Origin: Planctomycetota bacterium
Lineage (GTDB): Bacteria > Planctomycetota > Planctomycetia > Pirellulales > Pirellulaceae
Reading direction: 5' to 3'
Assembly (NCBI GenBank): GCA_026692865.1
Contig: JAPLNI010000053.1
Location: forward strand, 186,001 to 250,000
Length of the DNA stretch: 64,000 nt
In this document: positions 1 through 8,251 of the stretch, in pieces
How the letters are laid out: the number at the start of each line of letters is the position of its first letter
Position numbering within the stretch: the first letter of the stretch is position 1
Translations under genes and position numbers: made by a program
The notes under the pieces: model-generated
Databases searched by the model: none
The model's input: the letters and a program-made list of their open reading frames with translations, nothing else
What the model was told of the DNA's origin: nothing

Positions 1-424
1 AAATCAACCCCGAGATGATGGGCGAGACTGCAAATGGTAAGTCGATCAGCGTAATCAAAACGCTTTTGCCAACGAACTCGAATTTCGCTATCGCCCACGC
101 TGCTGCGATTCCAAATACGAGATTCAAAGGAAGCGAGATTCCTGTAGCAATCAAGGTTAACTTAATCGCATGCCACGCGGATGGATCTTGAAACGACTTG
201 AAATACTCTACGATGCCAAGCTTAAACGCCTCAATAAAAATCACCGCCAGCGGTAAGACGAGGAACAACGTCATAAAGCCTACCGCTAACGTGATCAGGA
301 ATCCTGGCACTAGCGAGGACAACAAATCGATGAATTTGGCTGTCGGCTTTAATACAGTGGTTTGCACTGTATTTGGCAAGGTGGTTTGATTCTTCAGCCT
401 TTGTGTTTCTTGAAGTGGGCTCAT
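1..424 (-). CDS. cysW: Sulfate ABC transporter permease CysW (partial, runs off left edge)
   Basis: Inner-membrane permease half of the sulfate/thiosulfate importer, pairing with CysT. The frame opens at an ATG (complement of 422-424), two bases after the cysT stop, with a GGAGG ribosome binding site lying inside the cysT tail. The translation starts MSPLQETQRL, has a hydrophobic segment reading PGFLITLAVGFMTLFLVLPL, and continues with typical CysW sequence such as SLPLNLVFGIAAAWAIAKF. Only the first 141 codons are inside the window; the conserved EAA loop lies beyond the edge. The spacing implies translational coupling with cysT. Identity is assigned from order and sequence style of the family. 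Confidence 0.88.
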   Translation of the reverse strand, partial: MSPLQETQRLKNQTTLPNTVQTTVLKPTAKFIDLLSSLVPGFLITLAVGFMTLFLVLPLAVIFIEAFKLGIVEYFKSFQDPSAWHAIKLTLIATGISLPLNLVFGIAAAWAIAKFEFVGKSVLITLIDLPFAVSPIISGLI

Positions 425-426
425 GA

Positions 427-1266
427 TTAAGCAACCCTCCTTCGTCCAACACTGAACCACCATTGAAGGAGGTTGATGCTCAGCAAGATTGCGAAGGAAA
501 CCACAAGCATTACCACTGCAATCGCGGTTGCTCCCGCAAAGTCGTATTGCTCAAGTTTGGTAATGATCAGGAGCGAAGTAATTTCTGTGCGTCCTGGCAT
601 GTTTCCCGAGATGAAAACAACCGAACCGTATTCGCCAAGTGCTCTTGCGAAGGCGAGCGCAAAACCAGTCAGCAATGCGGGAAAGACAGTAGGAAGAATG
701 ACTCGAATAAAAGTTTGAAATCGATTGGCTCCCAAACTTGCTGCAGCTTCCTCCGCCTCTTTCTCTAACTCCTCAATCGCAGGCTGGAGCGTTCTGACGA
801 CAAACGGCAAGCCAATAAATGTTAATGCGATCACCACACCTAGAGGAGAGTAAGCTGCTTTGATTCCAAGAGGTTCTAAGTACCGGCCAATCCATCCATG
901 CTTCGAAAAGATAGTCGTCAACGCGATCCCCGAAACAGCCGTCGGCAACGCAAAAGGAAGATCCACCAAAGCATCCATCAATCGACGACCGGGAAAGCGA
1001 TAGCGGACAAGGCACCACGCAATCAAGAATCCAAACACAGCATTAATAGCCGCACCAATAAGCGAGGCACCAAAAGTAAGTCGGTACGATGCGACGACAC
1101 GAGGCGAAGTTACGTGATTCCAGAACTCGGCAAATGACAAATTCGCAGTTTGAATAAAAAGAGCTGAAAGTGGAATCAGCACGATCAGCGTGAGATAAAG
1201 AAGGGTATACCCCAGCGTTATTCCAAATCCTGGAATGACACTGTATTGTTTGAATCGCGATTTCAT
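427..1266 (-). CDS. cysT: Sulfate ABC transporter permease CysT
   Basis: Inner-membrane permease (279 aa, normal for CysT/CysU) of the ATP-driven sulfate importer. About six hydrophobic helices are visible, with the cytoplasmic EAA loop at about residues 171-200 ([18 protein letters not shown]) that contacts the ATPase. Residues 205-225 ([17 protein letters not shown]) are a CysT hallmark. It sits between the binding-protein gene and cysW on the same strand. The ATPase gene cysA is not inside the window and may lie beyond the left edge. Upstream is a 272-bp spacer holding a dispersed palindromic repeat, which may set relative expression of sbp and the permeases. Confidence 0.95.
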   Translation of the reverse strand: MKSRFKQYSVIPGFGITLGYTLLYLTLIVLIPLSALFIQTANLSFAEFWNHVTSPRVVASYRLTFGASLIGAAINAVFGFLIAWCLVRYRFPGRRLMDALVDLPFALPTAVSGIALTTIFSKHGWIGRYLEPLGIKAAYSPLGVVIALTFIGLPFVVRTLQPAIEELEKEAEEAAASLGANRFQTFIRVILPTVFPALLTGFALAFARALGEYGSVVFISGNMPGRTEITSLLIITKLEQYDFAGATAIAVVMLVVSFAILLSINLLQWWFSVGRRRVA

Positions 1267-1420
1267 TATTCCGTTATTTCTCCTGGCGTTGTCGCCTCAG
1301 TAGCCTTCATGGCAGTTTTGAAGATATCCAAGTTCGCAAGTCTCTCCGCAGACTTGCAACTCAAGAATTACTAACTCAATGCTCTAAAAAAAATCAATAA
1401 ATACCAGCCTCGGAGTAGGC

Positions 1421-1530
1421 TAATGAAACCTGAGCCGATGGCGCTAGCCACGGGTTTCGATTTTGGAACAATTTGCCGGATAGCACCCGAGGTTAGCGCC
1501 TACGGCTCAGGAAAAATGCTCTTTTCTACG
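1421..1530. repeat. Dispersed palindromic repeat, GAGCCG family, copy A
   Basis: A roughly 105-bp element with inverted arms at 1429-1455 and 1485-1511; the left arm begins CCTGAGCCGATGGCGCTAGC and the right arm ends CGCCTACGGCTCAGG. Closely related copies lie at 38646-38751 and, interrupted, at 26377-26580. A perfect inverted pair of the left arm sits inside a coding frame at 8397-8552. Here it lies between sbp and cysT within one operon, where a transcript would fold into a long hairpin. Confidence 0.8.
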
Positions 1531-1538
1531 TGACGCGG

Positions 1539-2780
1539 TTACTTCGATTCATAGATTTGGTCGAAAACACCGCCATCGACAAAGTGTTCTTTCTGAGCAG
1601 CAGCCCAACCGCCAAAGGCATCATCAATTTTGAATAAGTTGATGTTCGGGAACGTTGCAAGTAGCTTTGCGTCTACCGATTCAGGAAGAGCAGGGCGATA
1701 ATGATGTTTGGCTGCAAGCGATTGCCCGATAGGTGTGTAAAGGTATTCCAAGTAGTTTTTTGCAACTTCGGCAACGCCATGCTTGGCTGCAAACTTGTCT
1801 ACCACAGCAACGGGCGGCTCAGCCAAAATGCTGATCGATGGAACGACGATCTCAAATTTGTCTTTGCCTCCTTCTGCAATCGAAAGAAACGCTTCGTTCT
1901 CCCACGTCAACAAAACATCGCCAATCTCACGTTGAACGAATGTGTTGGTAGATCCACGAGCAGCCGAATCAAGCACAGGTACTCGTTTGTAAATGTCACC
2001 GACAAATTTCTTCGCAGCCGTTTGAGCCGCGAGGACCTTATCGGATTTCGGGTCGCTCTTAAGAAGGCTTAAGTCACCTAGCTCTTTGTTCAATGCGTAT
2101 CCCCATGCAGCGAGGTAATTCCAGCGAGCTCCTCCGCCTGTCTTCGGATTGGCTGTAATGACTTCCACATCTCCTTTCACTAAATCATCCCAGTCGCGAA
2201 TGTTTTTGGGGTTCCCTTTGCGAACAACAAACACAATCGTAGAAGTGTACGGCGCACTGTTGTTTGGAAGCTTAGATTGCCAGTCGTTGGCGAGTAGTTT
2301 TCCTTTCTCTGCAATCGCTTCGATGTCGAGCGACAACGCAAGAGTAACCACGTCTGCCTGCAACCCGTCGATGACTGCCCGAGCCTGTTTGCCAGAGCCA
2401 CCGTGCGACTGATCCACCGTAACTGTCTGGCCTGTTTTTTCTTTCCAGTGCAACGCAAACGAGTTATTGAACTCTTGATAGAACTCGCGAGTCGGATCAT
2501 ATGAGACGTTGAGTAACTTAACTTCCGACGCTGGTTTCGAAGCCGCTGATGCCAATTGAGGTGAATTCGGATCGCTGGGAGTTGCTGCAATTGGAGTGTT
2601 CGTTGGAGTGCATCCAAGCAATAGAAATGGAGCAATCAGCGCAAACAAAGCCAAGGCGGGAAACGACACGTCAAGTCGCCCTAGCAATCGGCGTGTGTGT
2701 CGGTCGATCGACTGCGATACGACGATTGGTCGGACGAGCGTAAGAGAAAGCGAGTCTCGCTCAGGAGGCTGTTTCGACAT
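1539..2780 (-). CDS. sbp: Sulfate-binding lipoprotein of ABC importer
   Basis: Extracytoplasmic sulfate/thiosulfate-binding protein of the CysPTWA system. Residues 40-57 form a signal helix ending FLLLGC, a lipobox that would lipidate Cys57. The mature domain has family signatures: [17 protein letters not shown], then [15 protein letters not shown] (anion-binding loop) and [20 protein letters not shown]. At 413 aa it is longer than the usual ~340 because of a hydrophilic stretch before the signal helix; no other ATG lies between the ORF start and the lipobox, so a GTG start closer to the helix is possible. First gene of the sbp-cysT-cysW operon, preceded by a strong sigma54 promoter match. 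Confidence 0.93.
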   Translation of the reverse strand: MSKQPPERDSLSLTLVRPIVVSQSIDRHTRRLLGRLDVSFPALALFALIAPFLLLGCTPTNTPIAATPSDPNSPQLASAASKPASEVKLLNVSYDPTREFYQEFNNSFALHWKEKTGQTVTVDQSHGGSGKQARAVIDGLQADVVTLALSLDIEAIAEKGKLLANDWQSKLPNNSAPYTSTIVFVVRKGNPKNIRDWDDLVKGDVEVITANPKTGGGARWNYLAAWGYALNKELGDLSLLKSDPKSDKVLAAQTAAKKFVGDIYKRVPVLDSAARGSTNTFVQREIGDVLLTWENEAFLSIAEGGKDKFEIVVPSISILAEPPVAVVDKFAAKHGVAEVAKNYLEYLYTPIGQSLAAKHHYRPALPESVDAKLLATFPNINLFKIDDAFGGWAAAQKEHFVDGGVFDQIYESK

Positions 2781-2910
2781 GATAAAGTTCTCGTTCCGGC
2801 GGCAAAGCTCGGATTGGGTTTTGTTAAGTTTGGGATGCGATAGCTATTCAAAAACTATCTCAGAGGGGTCAGGACCTTTGAAACAGCTCCCAATTCCTCC
2901 GCTGCCCACA

Positions 2911-2932
2911 CTTACGCACCCACTGTGCCAAA
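2911..2932 (-). promoter_or_regulatory. Putative sigma54 promoter of sbp-cysT-cysW
   Basis: Read on the minus strand, the site is TTTGGCACAGTGGGTGCGT. GG (2928-2929) and GC (2916-2917) are separated by exactly ten bases, the invariant sigma54 -24/-12 geometry, and the -24 block TTGGCAC matches the consensus fully. Transcription would start near 2905, about 125 nt before the sbp start. A pair of palindromic sites lies 86-121 bp upstream, and the gene for a sigma54 activator ends just beyond them. Confidence 0.72.
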
Positions 2933-3014
2933 GAGCATCGCGTAAGAAAAAGCCACAAATAAGCTGGCTTTTTTGCAATGAACAGCCCAAGTCAGTAAAT
3001 GCGACAGATACAAG

Positions 3015-3050
3015 CCGTGTTATTTAACGGATTTCCGTGTTTAGTAACGG
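3015..3050 (-). promoter_or_regulatory. Tandem 16-bp palindromes, putative activator (enhancer) sites for sbp
   Basis: Two sites, CCGTGTTATTTAACGG (3015-3030) and CCGTGTTTAGTAACGG (3035-3050), each of the form CCGT-N8-ACGG, with starts exactly 20 bp apart (two helical turns). The nearer one is centred about 94 bp upstream of the sbp -24 element. The first differs at only two positions from the reverse complement of the site at 4737-4752. Binding by the adjacent sigma54 activator is inferred. Confidence 0.68.
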
Positions 3051-3100
3051 GGTGTGCTTAGGGCTGAATGGTATTGAGCGACCAGAACGGCTTGGTACGT

Positions 3101-4705
3101 TTAACGGAACTTGGCCCAGTCGAGCTTGTGCTTTCGCATTCTCGCTCTCAATGTGTGCGGGTTAATTCCCAGCAGTTCCGCAGCACCATTCTTGCCTTCG
3201 ATTTTCCCGCGAGTCGCCGCGAGAGCTCTTTCGATATGCTGGGTCATTGCATCATCGAGGGACATAATAGGCGACTCTTCGGATGCGACTGCCCGTGAGA
3301 TAGGTGGATCATCGGGGATGACTTCGTAGAAGGTCGGCTCATTGTCCGGCGCGCGTGGCGGTGCGGGCTTGCTGAGCCCAAGAGCCGTTGCGACTTCAAG
3401 TGATTTACCATTACCAAGAATCACCGCGCGGTCAACGACAGCCCCCAGTTCGCGAATGTTGCCGGGCCATGAATAGTTCATCAGCATCGCAAGTTCGGCT
3501 GGCTTGGCCTCTACATGGCTGAGCTGAAATCGATCGGCAGCACGCTTGGAGAGATGGCGAACTAATGCGGGAATGTCTTCGATCCGCTCCTTCAATCGCG
3601 GAAGCAAAATGGGGAACACATTGATTCGATACCACAGGTCTTCGCGAAACTGAGCCTGCTTCACCATTGAAGCCAAGTCGCGGTGGGTTGCTGCGATTAT
3701 TCGAACGTCAACATGGATAGACTGCTCGCTGCCAACACGTTCTATATGGTGGTCATGAAGGACACGCAATAAACGAACTTGTGCTTGGAGCGGGAGTTCT
3801 CCAATCTCATCTAGGAATAGGGTCCCTCCCTCTGCTCGCTCAAACCATCCTTTACGTTGGTCCGATGCACCTGTGAAACTACCTTTTTCATGCCCAAAAA
3901 GTTGCGAGTCAATCAACTCAGTTGGTATCGCGCCGCAATTAACCTTGATGAATGGCCCTGCATTTCGTTTCGATCTCGTATGAATCGCTCGAGCAACTAC
4001 TTCTTTTCCTGTTCCGGTTTCACCTAAAATCAATACGGGCACATCGGAATTGGAGACCAATTCGACCCGCTCCATGACAAGTCGCAATCCAGTTTCAGAA
4101 CCGACTACCGCCTCATTAATGTCTTGCCTACCCAAGCGAGAAAGCAGCGTCCGTCGATCCGCTTCTGCTGCTTCACGTAGAGCGTTCAGTTCGCTTCTTC
4201 GATGATCATTCTCAAGCGCAACGGCGATCGGCTTCAGTAATAACTGAGCCAGCTCAAGATCACTCTCTTGAAAGGCTTTCCCAGGTGCAGCAACCAATAC
4301 CCACAAGCCAAACAATTTAGACTCGTACATCAATGGTCCAACAATGATGCGTGAAGAGTCTGTGGTAATCTTGAAGGCTTCGATCGGATTTGGAACGTTG
4401 TTGCTTCGCGAATGCGGTGCATCAAGAAAACTAACGCGACCGGTTTTGCTCCACCGAAGAAACTGCTTCCAAGTGGGGATCGAATAGGTTGTCAGTTTTG
4501 GTAAATCGAGCTGCTTAGAATCAGGAGGATAATAAGCCACTGTTTCAACCGTTCGGTTTTCCTGGTCGATTCTTCCAACTAGCATTCCCGCGATAGGAAG
4601 CTGCTCCGTCAGAAGCTCTTCAATCGATTCGACAGACTCGCGAATCTCGATGTGCCGGCACGCTTCTTGCCAGACTTGAACCAATGTGTGAATGAATGTT
4701 GGCAA
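3101..4705 (-). CDS. Sigma54-dependent transcriptional activator (GAF - AAA+ - Fis)
   Basis: Bacterial enhancer-binding protein that remodels sigma54 RNA polymerase by ATP hydrolysis. With the chosen TTG start (534 aa), a GAF-like sensor covers about residues 20-170, then the AAA+ domain: Walker A GETGTGKE at 228-235, the sigma54-contacting loop GSFTGA at 275-280 (Ala to Ser change from canonical GAFTGA), Walker B TLFLDEIG at 295-302. A Fis-type helix-turn-helix ends the protein (AAELLGINPHTLRARMRKH). The TTG at 4705 is preferred because GGAGG lies 8 bases upstream; a longer frame to 4759 would include presumed operator DNA. Architecture resembles NorR, but the signal is unknown. Neighbouring promoters suggest it controls sulfate uptake, the DUF1559 gene and itself. 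Confidence 0.92.
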   Translation of the reverse strand: MPTFIHTLVQVWQEACRHIEIRESVESIEELLTEQLPIAGMLVGRIDQENRTVETVAYYPPDSKQLDLPKLTTYSIPTWKQFLRWSKTGRVSFLDAPHSRSNNVPNPIEAFKITTDSSRIIVGPLMYESKLFGLWVLVAAPGKAFQESDLELAQLLLKPIAVALENDHRRSELNALREAAEADRRTLLSRLGRQDINEAVVGSETGLRLVMERVELVSNSDVPVLILGETGTGKEVVARAIHTRSKRNAGPFIKVNCGAIPTELIDSQLFGHEKGSFTGASDQRKGWFERAEGGTLFLDEIGELPLQAQVRLLRVLHDHHIERVGSEQSIHVDVRIIAATHRDLASMVKQAQFREDLWYRINVFPILLPRLKERIEDIPALVRHLSKRAADRFQLSHVEAKPAELAMLMNYSWPGNIRELGAVVDRAVILGNGKSLEVATALGLSKPAPPRAPDNEPTFYEVIPDDPPISRAVASEESPIMSLDDAMTQHIERALAATRGKIEGKNGAAELLGINPHTLRARMRKHKLDWAKFR

Positions 4706-4716
4706 GAAATTTACCT

Positions 4717-4752
4717 CCGTGCTATTTGCAATATACCCGTCAAATAAAACGG
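4717..4752 (+). promoter_or_regulatory. Second pair of CCGT-N8-ACGG sites, putative enhancer and autoregulatory operator
   Basis: A full palindrome CCGTCAAATAAAACGG (4737-4752) and a degenerate one CCGTGCTATTTGCAAT (4717-4732), again exactly 20 bp apart. The full site is centred about 92 bp upstream of the -24 element at 4836, matching the geometry on the sbp side. The degenerate site overlaps the ribosome binding site of the activator gene (complement of 4714-4718), so bound activator could also limit its own synthesis. Confidence 0.6.
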
Positions 4753-4833
4753 GCAACAACCATCATATTTGATGATGCAATCTTTGGAAGGCGACAATTC
4801 GCTAAATAACCTAGGTTTTTGATTATTTTCCGT

Positions 4834-4851
4834 TTGGCACAGACTTTGCAA
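4834..4851 (+). promoter_or_regulatory. Putative sigma54 promoter toward the DUF1559 gene
   Basis: The sequence TTGGCACAGACTTTGCAA has GG (4836-4837) and GC (4848-4849) exactly ten bases apart and differs from the textbook TTGGCACG-N4-TTGCA at one position. Transcription would begin near 4861, giving a leader of about 235 nt before the DUF1559 start. Confidence 0.75.
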
Positions 4852-4876
4852 ATTAGCTCAAACGAAGAGGTTTGGC

Positions 4877-5005
4877 TTGCAGGATTCAGACACGTGGGTC
4901 ACAAGCGACCCGCAGTTTGGTGAGGTTCAGATTGTTTTCGATCCCGCCAAGGAAGGTTTCGTGAAACACAACGACGGTTTTACCTCTCTCGAAAAACAAT
5001 ACTGA
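4877..5005 (+). CDS. Possible 42-codon leader ORF in the sigma54 transcript
   Basis: A TTG codon preceded by AGAGG at six-base spacing opens a 42-codon frame starting about 16 nt after the predicted sigma54 transcription start. The peptide begins LQDSDTWVTSDPQFGEVQIV and ends GFTSLEKQY. It is soluble and polar, without signal peptide or recognisable domain. It may be a leader peptide, a small protein or chance. The balanced composition and good ribosome binding site are the only support. Confidence 0.3.
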   Translation: MQDSDTWVTSDPQFGEVQIVFDPAKEGFVKHNDGFTSLEKQY

Positions 5006-5096
5006 CTCGAACAACGAGAAGTCTTCTAATTCATCTGAAAGGTGTTTGCTGACTGGCTATGGCTAGAGGCATCCACGCAGTTTATGGAGCTATAAA

Positions 5097-6335
5097 ATGA
5101 AGCGATCTTTCCAAAGTTACAAGCGAGGTTTTACGCTTGTTGAACTCTTAGTTGTCATTGCAATCATCGGCGTCCTTGCCGGTTTGTTGCTTCCTGCTAT
5201 TCAGCAAGCTCGGGAGGCCGCACGAAGAATGGCTTGCTCAAGCAATGTTCGCCAGCTTGGTTTAGCGGCGATGAATTTCGCGGACACTTACAAAAAACTT
5301 CCCTCCAGCATTCGTGCGCCAGGTGCAACCAGCAACCCACGCGTCGCTGGTTTAACATTCATCTTGCCATACATCGAGCAAGGAAATGTTTTTAATGCTT
5401 ATCAGCAGGATAAGAATTGGAGCGATAACACGCCAAGAACTGTTAAATCAGTATCAGCTGGCGGCGCACCCTATGCCAATCCTCTCGCTCCTGCGACGGG
5501 AAGTCCAGCAACATACAATTACGCTCTCAGTCCAAACGATCCGACAAATGCGCAGCTTACGGGTATTAAAATTCCTGTTTACTTGTGCCCATCTTCCACT
5601 AACCCAGAAAGACGAGATTACGACCCGCAAAGTACTGGGCCTGGCGGTTTGCCTACATTGGCTTTTGTTGCGATAACCGATTATTCGCCAACGTTGGGCG
5701 TAAGCGGATGGTTGCGACCTCGGACAACCAACTCGACAAACTTTGTTACGCCAGTTGACGCGGGTGGGTTAGGTGCACTGTCAAGCGAAGACCCCACCGT
5801 GCAGCCAAGACTTGCTGATGTAAAAGACGGACTTTCTAACACTATTTTATATGCGGAATCCGCTGGTCGACCTGACGTATATCGACGAAATAAGAAATTT
5901 GGAAGTCAGGGAGCGAACCGAGTCAACGCAGGTGGATGGTCTCGACCAGCGTCCGACTTCTGGGTCGATGGAGCCTTTGTCAATCAATCAACTCAAGAAG
6001 CTCACTTCGGGCAAGCTGGAGCAGCACTCGGTACCTTAGCATCGTTCAATGCAACCAATGGCGAAGACTACGGCACGGGCTCGATCGATTTGGCGGGAAC
6101 AGGAACTGTTCCGTTGGCAGGAGTCAACACGCTATCAACTCCGAATGCGGACGCATCTAACGGAGCTGGTGGCACGCTTGGTTCGAGCGAAGCATACTCC
6201 TTCCATACAGGAGGCGCAAACTTCGCCTTCGGTGATGGCTCGGTTCGCTTCCTATCGGATGGTATCCCAATTCAGGATTTCGCTAGACTAGTGACGCGAG
6301 ATGCTGGGGAGATCATCACCAGCACGCCAGAGTAA
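5097..6335 (+). CDS. DUF1559 protein with prepilin-type N-terminus
   Basis: Secreted, pilin-like protein of the large planctomycete DUF1559 family. Residues 1-11 are a short basic leader ending in Gly11; [19 protein letters not shown] follows, with Glu16 at +5 of the mature protein, so prepilin peptidase cleavage and methylation after Gly11 is expected. The next stretch, ending AREAARR, is diagnostic. Near the C-terminus [14 protein letters not shown] is the family's closing motif. At 412 aa the length is typical. Function is unknown; pseudopilin-like surface or secretion roles are assumed. What is unusual here is the strong sigma54 promoter match upstream and the neighbouring activator. Confidence 0.93.
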   Translation: MKRSFQSYKRGFTLVELLVVIAIIGVLAGLLLPAIQQAREAARRMACSSNVRQLGLAAMNFADTYKKLPSSIRAPGATSNPRVAGLTFILPYIEQGNVFNAYQQDKNWSDNTPRTVKSVSAGGAPYANPLAPATGSPATYNYALSPNDPTNAQLTGIKIPVYLCPSSTNPERRDYDPQSTGPGGLPTLAFVAITDYSPTLGVSGWLRPRTTNSTNFVTPVDAGGLGALSSEDPTVQPRLADVKDGLSNTILYAESAGRPDVYRRNKKFGSQGANRVNAGGWSRPASDFWVDGAFVNQSTQEAHFGQAGAALGTLASFNATNGEDYGTGSIDLAGTGTVPLAGVNTLSTPNADASNGAGGTLGSSEAYSFHTGGANFAFGDGSVRFLSDGIPIQDFARLVTRDAGEIITSTPE

Positions 6336-6412
6336 AGTCGCCTTAAGTTCCGCTGGTGCACAATTGATTCATCCCTGAAGCGGGTTGATTGTTTTGATGT
6401 TTTCATCAGCAA

Positions 6413-7546
6413 TCAACTCGGCTCGGTCAGATAAACAATCGCATTTTTGTTGTCTGCGGACTTCTTGAGAGCGTCCACTACGCGCTGAGTTTTCTCTGCG
6501 TATTCCAGCCAGCGATTGTCAGGAGCACCTGCAAGTACAAGGCGACTAAAGTCATCGAATAACAATACTTCTTGAGCCGTAGGATGGCCTTCAGAGTACT
6601 CGTTGCATGTTTGAGTTTGTCTGCGATCTTCCATACGGAAATCGCTGTTGCGAACGTGAAACACGGGCGAGTGTGTTATATACGAGGTTCGACTTCCATA
6701 GTACGGCAGTACAAAATCATCGACAAACAAATGCCCCAAGTCGCCACTGACATGTGACCATTGCTGAAGCTCGGCTAAGAACGAGCAATAGACGGATGCG
6801 GTTCGACCTTGATCGAAGAATAGCTCACCAGAAAATTCCGCAGGAACAAGTCCCGCGTTCGAACTGCTACCACCTGGATAACCGACAAGAGTTCGGCCGA
6901 TCACGTGCGTGGGAAGCTCCCAATTCATCGCCGACAAGATGAACCGGACGTTATACCATCCAAGATCACCCAAGCACCCGAGGGGTTCCATTTCACTTTG
7001 ACTGCGGATGTTAGATGTTGCAAAGTCATCGTCGGCTTTGAACGAGAAGTGACTTGCAACGCGTCGAACATTCCCGACTGATTTGTCTACGTGAATCGAC
7101 TTCTCAATGGAGCTGAGTCTTGCTGAATGAGCAAACATCACTCCGTCCATAAAATGCTTGCCCGAAGATCTTACCGCACACGATATCTCATCCATGTCGG
7201 CAATCGAAATAGCGACAGGCTTTTCTGATAGCACATGCTTGCCGGCGTTGAGTGCTTTCAGGATCCACTCTTTTCTTAATCCAGTCGGCAAAGGAATGTA
7301 AACTGCGTCGACATCCGTCCGAGCAAGCAGTTCCGAGTAACCCGCGATTGCTTCCACCGAGGGGAGAATCGGAAACTGGGCATTGCACTCGTCCACAAAC
7401 TGACGAGCCTTTGATTGTTCTCGTGCAGCGACTGCAACCAACGTTGAATATTGCGATTGCGAAAATGCTCGCCAGTTCTTTCTCGCAATCATCGCAGCCG
7501 AAAGAATTCCCCATCGAAGTTTATTAGGTTGTTGATCGGTGTTCAT
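6413..7546 (-). CDS. Gfo/Idh/MocA family oxidoreductase
   Basis: NAD(P)-dependent sugar-type dehydrogenase (377 aa). The N-terminal Rossmann fold starts at about residue 11 (RWGILSAAMIARKNW; the dinucleotide Gly motif is relaxed), followed by DAVYIPLPTGLRKEW and the catalytic-region motif EKP at 108-110 in GKHVLSEKPVAIS. The C-terminal alpha/beta domain (about 125-340) is of the dimer-forming Gfo/Idh/MocA type. Substrate cannot be told from sequence; many planctomycete members act on polysaccharide-derived sugars. Convergent with the DUF1559 gene. Confidence 0.9.
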   Translation of the reverse strand: MNTDQQPNKLRWGILSAAMIARKNWRAFSQSQYSTLVAVAAREQSKARQFVDECNAQFPILPSVEAIAGYSELLARTDVDAVYIPLPTGLRKEWILKALNAGKHVLSEKPVAISIADMDEISCAVRSSGKHFMDGVMFAHSARLSSIEKSIHVDKSVGNVRRVASHFSFKADDDFATSNIRSQSEMEPLGCLGDLGWYNVRFILSAMNWELPTHVIGRTLVGYPGGSSSNAGLVPAEFSGELFFDQGRTASVYCSFLAELQQWSHVSGDLGHLFVDDFVLPYYGSRTSYITHSPVFHVRNSDFRMEDRRQTQTCNEYSEGHPTAQEVLLFDDFSRLVLAGAPDNRWLEYAEKTQRVVDALKKSADNKNAIVYLTEPS

Positions 7547-7677
7547 AAATCGCTCGTAGCTTTGGGATGAATCTCAAAAGACTAATTCTAAGCGATGAGA
7601 TCGGAAAAGGGCGAGGAGTAGCAACCGTCCCAGCGCTTGTCAGAAATGTACTTTGCCGATCTAGCCGCTTCGGGCCC

Positions 7678-7858
7678 GATTAGTGATGATTAGTGCCAAT
7701 TAGTGTTCCCAATTCCAGGACACTAATCATCACTAATCATCACTAATCATCACTAATCGACACTAATCGACACTAATACGATTTCTCTGTTTAAATGTTA
7801 TTAGGCATGCCTAAGACACACGCAAACCAGATCGCTCCATAGTCAACAAAGCTTCCCA
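7678..7858. repeat. ATTAGTG/CACTAAT hairpin repeat, copy 1
   Basis: The left arm is GATTAGTGATGATTAGTG followed by CCAATTAGTGTTCC. The right arm (7721-7777) is six tandem 10-mers, CACTAATCAT or CACTAATCGA. The arms pair into a long hairpin with several registers. The downstream flank to 7858 (ending in AAAGCTTCCC) recurs after copy 2, so the whole block is a duplication about 224 bp apart. Lies in a 705-bp stretch without a convincing gene. Confidence 0.8.
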
Positions 7859-7901
7859 GATGGATTCCGAGAGTCCCCTCCACGACGTCCGCTTTGGCTC
7901 C

Positions 7902-8050
7902 TATTAGTGATGATTAGTGCCAATTAGTGTTCCCAATTCAAGAACACTAATCATCACTAATCGACACTAATTAAATTCCGCTGTTTCAATGTTATTTGGC
8001 ATTTATAAGAAGCACGCAAACCAGGTGGCGTGATAGTCAGTAAAGCTTCC
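7902..8050. repeat. ATTAGTG/CACTAAT hairpin repeat, copy 2
   Basis: Shorter partner of the block at 7678-7858: same left arm, but only three CACTAAT units in the right arm, then the same flank (ATGTTATTTGGCA, GCACGCAAACCAG, GTAAAGCTTCC). The difference in 10-mer number (six against three) suggests slippage in the right arm. Confidence 0.8.
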
Positions 8051-8127
8051 GATTGTGGATTGTTTACTTGTCCTAACGATGTTCCTAGTTTCTCGTTGAT
8101 CTTTGTTTTACGGTGGAAGAAATGTTT

Positions 8128-8204
8128 CACGCCAAGGCGCGAAGCTCGCAAAGAGTTGGGCGGACGAGAACTGTCTTTTCTTTGCGCCTTCGCGCCTTTG
8201 CGTG
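8128..8204. repeat. Long inverted repeat upstream of the sulfotransferase fusion
   Basis: Left arm CACGCCAAGGCGCGAAGCTC (8128-8153, ending GCAAAG) pairs with the right arm CTTTGCGCCTTCGCGCC (8180-8204, ending TTTGCGTG) around a 26-nt loop, with few mismatches. It lies 48 bp before the likely start of the downstream gene, where the missing part of the sulfotransferase domain would be expected. Confidence 0.65.
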
Positions 8205-8251
8205 AGCCTACTATTCACCATCAAAGAATAGCGAAACCGCATGGTCACACT

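Noticed and set aside
8030-8251. N-terminal extension of the sulfotransferase fusion from a GTG at 8030
   Set aside because: It would code through a repeat block and a long inverted repeat and has no domain resemblance; the ATG at 8252 begins the conserved part.
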